Source: Caulobacter segnis
Lineage (GTDB): Bacteria; Pseudomonadota; Alphaproteobacteria; Caulobacterales; Caulobacteraceae
Length of the DNA: 64,000 nt
Reading direction: 5' to 3'
NCBI RefSeq assembly: GCF_019931575.1
Contig: NZ_CP082923.1
Location: forward strand, 2,728,001 to 2,792,000
The notes beneath the pieces are model-generated. The model did no database searches and was not told the origin of the DNA. It worked only from the letters and a program-made list of their open reading frames with translations. Position numbers and translations under genes: made by a program. Position 1 is the stretch's first letter. Each line of letters starts with the position of its first letter. Shown here in pieces: positions 1 to 6,364 of this stretch.

Positions 1-70
1 CGGGCCCTCCTTGTCGGCCGTCAGGATTACGCCGCTTCGGCGGAGCGGCCAACGCCGCATTACATTTCGT

Positions 71-115
71 TTACATGCGTAATCGATCGCTTGACGGGAA
101 CGTTTACGTGCGTAA
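71..115. promoter_or_regulatory. Tandem BlaI-type operators
   Basis: Two near-identical dyads, TTACATGCGTAA (71-82) and TTACGTGCGTAA (104-115), lie 33 bp apart centre to centre, just before the BlaI-family start at 126. Each is a TTAC-N4-GTAA inverted repeat. BlaI/MecI regulators bind short dyads of this kind and usually repress their own operon, so autoregulation is the likely role. The repeats are seen directly; the binding is inferred. Confidence 0.55.
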
Positions 116-118
116 TCG
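91..118 (+). promoter_or_regulatory. Possible promoter of the blaI-like/M56 operon
   Basis: TTGACG (91-96) and TAATCG (113-118) are separated by 16 bases and would start transcription at about 125-126, essentially at the ATG. A leaderless or near-leaderless message would fit, because the ribosome-binding site before 126 is poor. The second operator overlaps the -10 element, as expected for repression. Confidence 0.35.
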
Positions 119-125
119 TCAGGTC

Positions 126-509
126 ATGGACACGAACCCGCACCGCATCAGCGCCGCCGAGAGCGAAGTCATGAAGGTCCTGTGGGCCGACAGCCCCAAG
201 CCCGCCGAGGACGTCCTGGCTATCTTGGCCAAGGACCAGGGCTGGGCCGAGGGCACGGTGAAGACCCTGCTCAATCGCCTGCTGAAGAAGGGCGCGATCG
301 CCGCCGAGAAGGACGGCCGCCGCTTCCTCTATCGCCCGCTGATCGGCCGCGAGGACTATGTCGACGCCGAGAGCCAGGGCCTGCTGGACCGCCTGTTCGA
401 CGGCCGCCTGGCGCCCTTGGTCAGCCACTTCTCCAAGCGCGAGAAACTGAACCCCGAGGATGTCGCCGAGCTGCGCCGCCTGCTGGAGAAACTCGACGAT
501 GGCCAGTGA
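126..509 (+). CDS. BlaI/MecI/CopY-family transcriptional repressor
   Basis: A winged-helix repressor of 127 residues. The sequence ISAAESEVMKVLW followed by GTVKTLLNRLLKKG is the standard BlaI/MecI DNA-binding fold, with the C-terminal helices (LLDRLFDG) forming the dimerisation part. The start is set at the ATG at 126, because the 17 extra residues of the upstream ATG at 75 run through the operator repeats and do not look like the family. The stop overlaps the start of the M56 peptidase gene by 11 bases, so the two are translationally coupled. In this family the partner membrane peptidase cleaves the repressor when it senses a signal. The regulated genes beyond this pair cannot be read from the window. 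Confidence 0.9.
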   Translation: MDTNPHRISAAESEVMKVLWADSPKPAEDVLAILAKDQGWAEGTVKTLLNRLLKKGAIAAEKDGRRFLYRPLIGREDYVDAESQGLLDRLFDGRLAPLVSHFSKREKLNPEDVAELRRLLEKLDDGQ

Positions 510-1989
510 TCTCACCAGCGACCTGATCCTATTCCTGGCCAAGGCGAACCTGGCCCTAGCCGCGGCGGTGGTGCTGGTCCTGATCCTGCGCAAGCCGGCC
601 CGGGCCGCGTTCGGCGCGCGCAGCGCCTACGCCCTGTGGCTGGTCGCGCCGCTGTCGACCCTGGCCCTGCTGGTCCCTGCGCGGACCATCACGGCTCCGC
701 TGGAGCCGGTTCGCCCCACGAGGGCGATCGTCGGCGCGCCCTCCGAGGCCGCCTCTTCGGTGGTCACCTCCATGAAGGCTTCTGGAGCCTCCGCCACGCT
801 CGTCGCCGCCCGCCTGCCCGAAGCGGCGCTAGCGCTGTGGATCCTGGTCGCCCTCGGCGCGCTGGCCGTGCAGGCCGAGCGTCAGCGGCGGTTCGTCCGC
901 TCACTGGGCCGGCTCAGCGCTACGGACGAGACCGGCCTCGTCTGGTCAGACCGCCCCGGCGTCGGCCCCGCCGTGATCGGCGCGGTGGCCCCGCGCGTGG
1001 TGCTGCCCGCCGACTTCGCCGAACGCTTCTCGCCCGAGGAGCAGACCCTGATCCTGGCGCACGAGAAGAACCATCTGGCGGCCGGCGACGCCCAGATCAA
1101 CGCCATCGTCACCGCCTTGCGGTGCCTGTTCTGGTTCAACCCGCTGGTCCATGTCGGCGCGGCCTTCGCGCGGATCGACCAGGAGATCGCCTGCGACGCC
1201 GCCGTCCTGGCCCGTCACCCCAAGACCCGCCGCGCCTATGGCGAGGCCATGCTGAAGACCCAGCTGGCGCCCTGCGCGCCGCCGCTGGGCTGCTGCTGGC
1301 CCGCCTCGGCCAACAACCAACTGAAGGAGCGTTTCACCTTGCTCGCCCACCACCACGCCAATCGCCGTCGCCACCTGGCCGGCGCGGCCGCCGTCGCGGT
1401 CCTCTCCCTCTCGGCCGGCGTCGCCGCCTGGGCCGCCCAACCGCCGCAGGTCGTCCAGCAGAGCCCGGACCAGGCCAAGCGCGCCGTCGCCCGTCATCTG
1501 AGCCAGCCCCTGTTCGACGCCGTCCAGGCCCGCGACGTGGCGTCCGTCCGTGAACTGATCGCCCTTGGCGCCAATGCGAACGCCGTCCTGCCCGGCGATG
1601 GCTCGCCGCTGATCGAGGCCTCGCGCCGCGGCCAGCTGGAGGTCGTCCAGATGCTGCTGGCGGCCGGCGCCGATCCCGACCTGGCCGTACGCGGCGACGG
1701 GGCGCCGCTGATCCAGGCCTCGCTGTCGGGCAATCTCGACATCGTCCGCCTGCTGGTCGAGCGCGGCGCCGATATCGAGGTGTTCGTCCCGGGCGACGAG
1801 ACGCCGCTGATCAATGCCGCCCAGGCGGGCAATCTCGGCGTCGTCGAATATCTCGTCCAACGCGGCGCCGACGTGAACCGCGCGGTCCAGGCCAACGCTG
1901 GCCAAATGCGCTCGCCCCTCGGCGAGGCTCGCCGGAACGGCCATGGCGACGTCGCCGCCTACCTGAAGAGCCGGGGCGCGCGCGGCTAG
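499..1989 (+). CDS. M56-family membrane metallopeptidase with C-terminal ankyrin repeats
   Basis: A BlaR1-type antirepressor peptidase of 496 residues. The N-terminal part has several membrane segments (about residues 9-30, 43-60, 108-124). The zinc motif HEKNH is at 188-192, with a likely third ligand at Glu229 in DQEIACDAAV. A hydrophobic stretch near 310-330 probably spans the membrane before an export-side tail. That tail (about 345-490) is four ankyrin-like repeats with motifs such as VVQMLLAAGADPD and IVRLLVERGADI, not the penicillin-binding domain of classical BlaR1. The ATG at 499 overlaps the upstream repressor gene. By family logic it senses a ligand, probably a protein or peptide given the ankyrins, and inactivates the BlaI-type partner. 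The ligand is unknown. Confidence 0.85.
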   Translation: MASDLTSDLILFLAKANLALAAAVVLVLILRKPARAAFGARSAYALWLVAPLSTLALLVPARTITAPLEPVRPTRAIVGAPSEAASSVVTSMKASGASATLVAARLPEAALALWILVALGALAVQAERQRRFVRSLGRLSATDETGLVWSDRPGVGPAVIGAVAPRVVLPADFAERFSPEEQTLILAHEKNHLAAGDAQINAIVTALRCLFWFNPLVHVGAAFARIDQEIACDAAVLARHPKTRRAYGEAMLKTQLAPCAPPLGCCWPASANNQLKERFTLLAHHHANRRRHLAGAAAVAVLSLSAGVAAWAAQPPQVVQQSPDQAKRAVARHLSQPLFDAVQARDVASVRELIALGANANAVLPGDGSPLIEASRRGQLEVVQMLLAAGADPDLAVRGDGAPLIQASLSGNLDIVRLLVERGADIEVFVPGDETPLINAAQAGNLGVVEYLVQRGADVNRAVQANAGQMRSPLGEARRNGHGDVAAYLKSRGARG

Positions 1990-2035
1990 CCCCGCGCCCC
2001 GTCAATCCTCAACAAAATCAGCGAGTTCTTCAACG

Positions 2036-3574
2036 ATGGCGATCATCGACGCCCGAACCTTGCCTGACGCCAGCCCGATCGAGGCCGATCTGTTGATCAT
2101 CGGCGGCGGCATGGCCGGCATCGCCCTGGCCAAGGAACTGGCCGGCGGCCCGCTGAAGGTGGCGATCCTGGAAAGCGGCGGCCTGGAGATCGAGGCCGAC
2201 AACCAGGCCCTCTACGCCGGCTCGGGCGTGCAGCGGGCTCCGGGCAATCCGGACCGGCCGTTCGACGACTACCCCATCCAGTCGCGGGTTCGGGCCCTGG
2301 GCGGCTCGGGCATGGTCTGGGGCGGCAAGTGCGCGCCGCTGGACCCCGCCGACTTCGCCGAACGCCCGTGGATCCCCCACAGCGGATGGCCGGTGACCCG
2401 CGCGCAGATGCAGCCCTACTACGACCGAGCCTGCGACCTGCTGGAGATCCCGCGCTTTCCGCTGGACCGACCCAGGCCTGGCGAGCCCGAGCGCCAGCCC
2501 CTGGCGCTGGACCCCGCCGACGGCTTCTTCCCCGCGCCCCGCGAGTTCTCCCGCTTCTCGGGCGGAAACGACAAGACTGCCTTCGACGCCTTCCGCACCC
2601 AGTTCGCGGAGGCGGCCAACATCACCGTCTATCTGTACGCGAACGTCACGAGGATCCGGCGCGAAGGCTCTGAAATCGTTGGGCTGGATGTCGCCTGTCT
2701 CGACGGCAAGCGCCATACGGCCAGGGCGGCGCGATACGTCCTAGCCGTCGGCGGCATCGAGAACGTCCGCCTGCTGCTGGCCTCTGACGGCCTGGGCAAT
2801 CGCGACGACCTGGTCGGCCGCTTCTTCCAGGGCCACGTCACCTATTCCAACGACGGCGACGACCAGAACGAGGGCACGGCGATCGCCATCACCCGCGCCG
2901 CGCCTATGGACCTCTACGCGCCAGGCAAGGGCGGCGTCGCCCACTGCGTGATCGGCGCGGGCCTTCCAGCCCAGCGGCGAATGAAGACTGGCAATTTCAC
3001 CGCCACCCTGTTCCGGGTGAAGCCCTCGGAGCCGGCGACCCCGGTCTCCGCCGACACCGCGACCATCGGCAAGGCCGCCGCCCGCCTCGCCGGCCAAGAC
3101 GACGGCCAGATGCTCGGCTACTTCGCCATGGCCGAGCACTTTCCCAATCCCGACAGCCGCGTGACCCTGGACCCGGACCACAAGGACGCCCTGGGCATGC
3201 CGCGCGTGCGTCTGAGCTGGGCCTATGGCGACAAGGACTACGCCGACCTGGAACGTTCGGTCACGGGCCTGGCCGACGCCCTGGGCGCGTCGGGCGAAGG
3301 CCGGCTGTGCTGGTCGCTCGAGCGTAACCAACTGCTGGCCATCTCCCGAGCCTCGCGCCACCACATGGGGACGACGCGGATGCACGCTGATCCCAGGCAG
3401 GGCGTCGTCGATCCGGACCTGCGCCTGCACGAGGCTCGGAACCTCTATGTCGCCGGCAGCTCGGTCTTCCCGACCTCGGGCATCGCCAATCCGACCCTGA
3501 CCCTCCTGGCGCTGACCATTCGCCTGGCCGACCATCTGAAGAGCAAGCCCCTCAAAAGCGAGATTGGCCGATGA
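2036..3574 (+). CDS. GMC-family FAD-dependent oxidoreductase
   Basis: A 512-residue flavoprotein. LLIIGGGMAGIALAKEL near residue 20 is the FAD Rossmann motif, GGSGMVWGGKC near 100 is the GMC signature region, and RHHMGTTRMHADP followed by NLYVAGSSVFPTSG and NPTLTLLAL near the C-terminus carries the catalytic His and FAD-binding end. It probably oxidises an alcohol or sugar; the substrate cannot be read. There is no signal peptide of its own. The stop overlaps the start of a small Tat-signal protein by four bases (ATGA), so the two are likely subunits of one enzyme. No cytochrome c subunit follows, so the electron acceptor is unclear. Confidence 0.85.
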   Translation: MAIIDARTLPDASPIEADLLIIGGGMAGIALAKELAGGPLKVAILESGGLEIEADNQALYAGSGVQRAPGNPDRPFDDYPIQSRVRALGGSGMVWGGKCAPLDPADFAERPWIPHSGWPVTRAQMQPYYDRACDLLEIPRFPLDRPRPGEPERQPLALDPADGFFPAPREFSRFSGGNDKTAFDAFRTQFAEAANITVYLYANVTRIRREGSEIVGLDVACLDGKRHTARAARYVLAVGGIENVRLLLASDGLGNRDDLVGRFFQGHVTYSNDGDDQNEGTAIAITRAAPMDLYAPGKGGVAHCVIGAGLPAQRRMKTGNFTATLFRVKPSEPATPVSADTATIGKAAARLAGQDDGQMLGYFAMAEHFPNPDSRVTLDPDHKDALGMPRVRLSWAYGDKDYADLERSVTGLADALGASGEGRLCWSLERNQLLAISRASRHHMGTTRMHADPRQGVVDPDLRLHEARNLYVAGSSVFPTSGIANPTLTLLALTIRLADHLKSKPLKSEIGR

Positions 3575-3900
3575 CCAGCCGCCGCGATCTGCTGGCCGCC
3601 CTGGTGGCGCTGGCCGCCACGCCCGCCCTGGCCGCCGCGCCGGACGCCTTGGCCGGCCTGGACCGCGCCGCCGTCGACCGCATCGGCAAGGCCTGGCGCG
3701 ACCGAAATCCAAAGGTCACGGCCAGGCAGCTGAACGCCCGCCTCTTCCCGGTCGGACGAGGCTCCGACGCGCTCGCCCGGCTGCGCGCCCACGCGGCCGC
3801 CGACTTCCGCCAGGGCGCGGTGTTCGTCCATCGCGGCTGGCGGCTGTCAGAGACGGAAGGCGCGCTTTTCGCCCTGCTGTCCCTCGAAGGTTGGCCATAG
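3571..3900 (+). CDS. Small Tat-signal protein, probable partner of the GMC oxidoreductase
   Basis: A 109-residue protein that opens with a twin-arginine signal (SRRDLLAALVALAATPALA), leaving about 87 mature residues. The mature part is helical and ends with VHRGWRLSETEGALFALLSLEGWP, a pattern I associate with small subunits encoded beside alphaproteobacterial GMC dehydrogenases. The start overlaps the GMC stop (ATGA at 3571-3574). Known GMC dehydrogenases such as fructose dehydrogenase use a small Tat-signal subunit to carry the folded flavoprotein across the membrane, and the same role is inferred here. No metal or cofactor motif is evident. Confidence 0.65.
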   Translation: MTSRRDLLAALVALAATPALAAAPDALAGLDRAAVDRIGKAWRDRNPKVTARQLNARLFPVGRGSDALARLRAHAAADFRQGAVFVHRGWRLSETEGALFALLSLEGWP

Positions 3901-3924
3901 GAACCCCGCTCACCCTGGCTGGTT
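3900..3924 (+). promoter_or_regulatory. Possible EcfG/SigT-type general-stress promoter
   Basis: GGAAC (3900-3904), 16 bases, then GGTT (3921-3924). The alphaproteobacterial general-stress sigma factor consensus is GGAAC-N16/17-CGTT, so only the first base of the -10 differs. The predicted start is about 22 bases before the ATG of the small protein at 3952. Confidence 0.35.
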
Positions 3925-3951
3925 AGAATTCACCAGTAAGGGAGATCCGCC

Positions 3952-4146
3952 ATGCCTCGCGGCGACAAGAGCAAGTACACCGACAAGCAGGAACGCAAGG
4001 CCGACCACATCGCCGAAGGCTACGAAGCCCAGGGGGTCTCCGAGAAGGAGGCCGAACGGCGCGCCTGGGCCACCGTCAACAAGGATGACGGCGGCGGCAA
4101 ACAACCCGGCGGTTCTGGTCGCGGCAAGCACACCGCCCACCACTGA
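3952..4146 (+). CDS. Small hydrophilic protein, labelled plasmid stabilization protein in relatives
   Basis: A 64-residue, highly charged protein with the conserved core YTDKQERKADHIAEGYEAQGV and RRAWATVNK, ending in a Gly/Lys-rich tail. The family is widespread in alphaproteobacteria and is usually labelled 'plasmid stabilization protein', but nothing here points to a toxin-antitoxin or partition function and there is no partner gene. A good ribosome-binding site (AAGGGAGA) precedes the ATG. The possible stress promoter just upstream suggests a stress-related role. The function is unknown. Confidence 0.75.
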   Translation: MPRGDKSKYTDKQERKADHIAEGYEAQGVSEKEAERRAWATVNKDDGGGKQPGGSGRGKHTAHH

Positions 4147-4159
4147 GCGGCGAAAACGC

Positions 4160-4630
4160 CTAGAGCGCGCGGCCGACCGGCGCGGTGGCGGTGTCGACCC
4201 GCGTCCAAGTCTGCGACTTGCACAGGAAGTTGGGCAGCAGGCAGCCCTTGGCGCGCAGCGAGACCCGGTCCAGCAGGCGCACCTGGCCCGAGAAGGTCAT
4301 GTCCAGGTCGGGCACGAAGACCCGGCCCTTCCACTCGTTGGGATCGGTGGCCGAGAAGTCGCGCAGCAGCTGCATGCCGACCAGGTCCTGGTTGTTCTTC
4401 TTCTTCACGTCCGCCCGCGCCTCGGCGTTAGCCCAGACGACATAGCCGCAGGTCCTGGTCTCGCATGGCTTGATCTCGATGTGGACGCTGCCCTTGGGAT
4501 TGCGCCACACGCCGTAGATGTCGCCCGGCTTGGGGGGCGACACGTCCGCGGCCAGCGACGCGCTCGCCGCGCCCCAAAGCGCCAGCACGGCCACCGCCAG
4601 GGACAGTCCGCCCGAATTCCTTCGGCTCAT
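4160..4630 (-). CDS. DUF2147 domain-containing secreted protein
   Basis: A 156-residue exported protein. A signal peptide (LSLAVAVLALWGAASASLAA) is followed by DIYGVWRNPKGSVHIEIKPC, then CGYVVWANAEA, VGMQLLRDF and WKGRVFVPD, the layout of DUF2147. The Cys pairs (CETRTC, CLLPNFLC) suit a periplasmic disulphide-bonded fold. The start at 4630 is preferred over the one eight residues upstream because it follows a GGAAGAGGG ribosome-binding site and opens directly into the signal. Convergent with the small protein gene at 3952. The biochemical role of the family is not established. Confidence 0.8.
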   Translation of the reverse strand: MSRRNSGGLSLAVAVLALWGAASASLAADVSPPKPGDIYGVWRNPKGSVHIEIKPCETRTCGYVVWANAEARADVKKKNNQDLVGMQLLRDFSATDPNEWKGRVFVPDLDMTFSGQVRLLDRVSLRAKGCLLPNFLCKSQTWTRVDTATAPVGRAL

Positions 4631-4738
4631 AAAGGGCCCTCTTCCACTCGTCACGCGCGCACGGCATCGAACGCGCGCAAAGGCTAGACGTTCGATGAGA
4701 TCAGGTGAAGCCGTCAGAATCGTGGCGGAAGCGACGCC

Positions 4739-5401
4739 TCAGCCCTTGGGCTGGGCGACGACGCGCAGATAGGGCTTCAGAGTCTTCCAGCCGTCCGGAT
4801 ACTTGGCCTTGGCCTGTTCGTCGGTGACGGCCGGCGGGATGATCACGTCGTCGCCGGGCCGCCAATTTACCGGCGTCGCTACCGTGTGCCTGGCCGACAG
4901 CTGCACCGAATCCAGCAGGCGCAGCACCTCGTTGAAGTCGCGCCCCGAGGTCATCGGATAGATCAGCATCGCCTTGATCTTCTTGTCCGGACCGATGATG
5001 AACACCGCCCGCACAGTGGCGTTGTCGGCGGCCGTGCGGCCCTCCGAGGTGTCGCCCGCGCCTTCCGGCAGCATGTCATAGAGCTTGGCGACCTTCAGAT
5101 CGGTGTCGCCGATCATCGGGTAGTTCACCGCGTGGCCCTGAGTCTCCTCGATGTCGGCGGCCCACCTGGCGTGGTTCTCCACCGGATCGACGCTGAGGCC
5201 GATGACCTTGGTGTTGCGCTTGTCGAACTCGGGCTTCAGCCCCGCCATGTAGCCCAACTCGGTCGTGCAGACCGGGGTGAAGTCCTTGGGGTGCGAGAAC
5301 AGGATCGCCCAGCTGTCGCCGATCCACTCACGGAAGTTGATCTCGCCCTGAGTGGTTCGCGCCGTGAAGTTCGGCGCCTCTGAATTGATCCTCAGCGACA
5401 T
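4739..5401 (-). CDS. 1-Cys peroxiredoxin (Prx6/AhpC-TSA type)
   Basis: A 220-residue thiol peroxidase. The peroxidatic motif FTPVCTTE has Cys45, and no other cysteine occurs anywhere in the protein, so this is a 1-Cys enzyme. It has the long C-terminal extension (VNWRPGDDVIIPP and on) typical of the Prx6 subgroup. No signal peptide, so cytoplasmic. It would reduce hydrogen peroxide or alkyl hydroperoxides using an external thiol reductant. Monocistronic by spacing, about 105 bp downstream of the response regulator on the same strand. Confidence 0.92.
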   Translation of the reverse strand: MSLRINSEAPNFTARTTQGEINFREWIGDSWAILFSHPKDFTPVCTTELGYMAGLKPEFDKRNTKVIGLSVDPVENHARWAADIEETQGHAVNYPMIGDTDLKVAKLYDMLPEGAGDTSEGRTAADNATVRAVFIIGPDKKIKAMLIYPMTSGRDFNEVLRLLDSVQLSARHTVATPVNWRPGDDVIIPPAVTDEQAKAKYPDGWKTLKPYLRVVAQPKG

Positions 5402-5507
5402 GAGACGGTCTTCTCCATCCAGATTGGCGACGCCGGCACGCTACGCGCGGACGCCGCGGCGGTCATATGAAGAATTCTCTCGACGCCGCCAGACCCTTTG
5501 GACGCCG

Positions 5508-6257
5508 CTAGTCGACGGTCAGGCTCTCGACCGGCACGGTCAGCAGGTAGCCCTGCCCCCGCACCGTCCGGACCAGGGCCTCGCCGCCCTCGACCCGGGC
5601 CAGCTTGGCGCGCAGCCGGCTGACGATCACGTTGATCTGACGCTCGCCGTCAGAACGGTCGCCGGTCTTGGGGTCCTGCAGCAGGCGCGCGCGCGGCACG
5701 ATCTGCTGCGGGCTGGCCAGCAGGGCGCTGAGCAGGGTGAACTCGCCCGAGGACAGCTCGACGCTGCGATCGTAGGGGTCGAACAGCTGCCGGGTGATGA
5801 TGTTCAGCCGCCAGCCGTCGAAGCGGTAGACATTGGCGCGGTCGTCGTCGCGTCGCACGCGCAGGCCGGCCTGGCGGCGGCGCAGCACCGAGCGGATCCG
5901 CGCCAGGAGCTCGCGGGAGCGATAGGGCTTGGCCACGTAGTCGTCGGCGCCGATCTCCAGGCCGACCACCACGTCGCTCTCGTCGGCCATGGCGCTGACC
6001 ACGATCACGCCGGGCTGGGGCTGGTGGCTGCGCAGCCGGTTGCAGACCGAGAAGCCGCCCTCGCCGGGCAGCATGATGTCCAGCACGACCGCGTCGACCG
6101 GCACGGTCGTCAGGATCTTGTCCATCTGGCGCGCCGACGAGGCCGTGACGACCTCGTACTCGTGCCTGCACAGCAGGTCGTACATTTGCGATCGCGCGGC
6201 CTGGTCCGCGTCGAGAAGTAGGATCCTTTGCCGCACGCCCGTTACTCCTTCTGGCAC
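5508..6257 (-). CDS. OmpR/PhoB-family response regulator (orphan)
   Basis: A 249-residue two-component regulator. The receiver domain has ILLLDAD near residue 13, the phosphoacceptor Asp in VVLDIMLPGEGG near 60, VVSAMAD and the lysine in VAKPYRSRE. The C-terminal winged helix (FDGWRLNIITRQLF, then ELSSGEFTLLSALL and VSRLRAKL, ending VRTVRGQGYLL) is the OmpR DNA-binding type. No histidine kinase gene is adjacent, so the partner is elsewhere. It lies just downstream of the autotransporter gene on the same strand, separated by a 23-bp palindrome, and might regulate that gene or itself. Confidence 0.9.
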   Translation of the reverse strand: MPEGVTGVRQRILLLDADQAARSQMYDLLCRHEYEVVTASSARQMDKILTTVPVDAVVLDIMLPGEGGFSVCNRLRSHQPQPGVIVVSAMADESDVVVGLEIGADDYVAKPYRSRELLARIRSVLRRRQAGLRVRRDDDRANVYRFDGWRLNIITRQLFDPYDRSVELSSGEFTLLSALLASPQQIVPRARLLQDPKTGDRSDGERQINVIVSRLRAKLARVEGGEALVRTVRGQGYLLTVPVESLTVD

Positions 6258-6329
6258 GGGTACGGCTTAGCTGGACGGGGCGGCGAAATTACCTTCTGTT
6301 TGTATTGCTACATTCGCGATCAAGGCGCG

Positions 6330-6352
6330 ATTGTGGCGAAATTCGCCACAAT
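6330..6352. promoter_or_regulatory. Perfect 23-bp palindrome (operator or hairpin)
   Basis: ATTGTGGCGAA and TTCGCCACAAT flank a single central base. The palindrome sits after the autotransporter stop and about 73 bases before the response-regulator start (both minus strand). It lacks a following T-run, so an operator is as likely as a terminator. Confidence 0.5.
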
Positions 6353-6364
6353 CCTGGCCGGGAC

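Noticed and set aside
60..593. Long reading frame antisense to the BlaI-type gene
   Set aside because: Mirror of a GC-rich codon pattern, no family similarity. Many equally long antisense frames occur throughout the window and were left out for the same reason.
3952..4146. Toxin-antitoxin or plasmid partition gene
   Set aside because: The family name suggests it, but there is no partner gene, no DNA-binding motif and no mobile element nearby.
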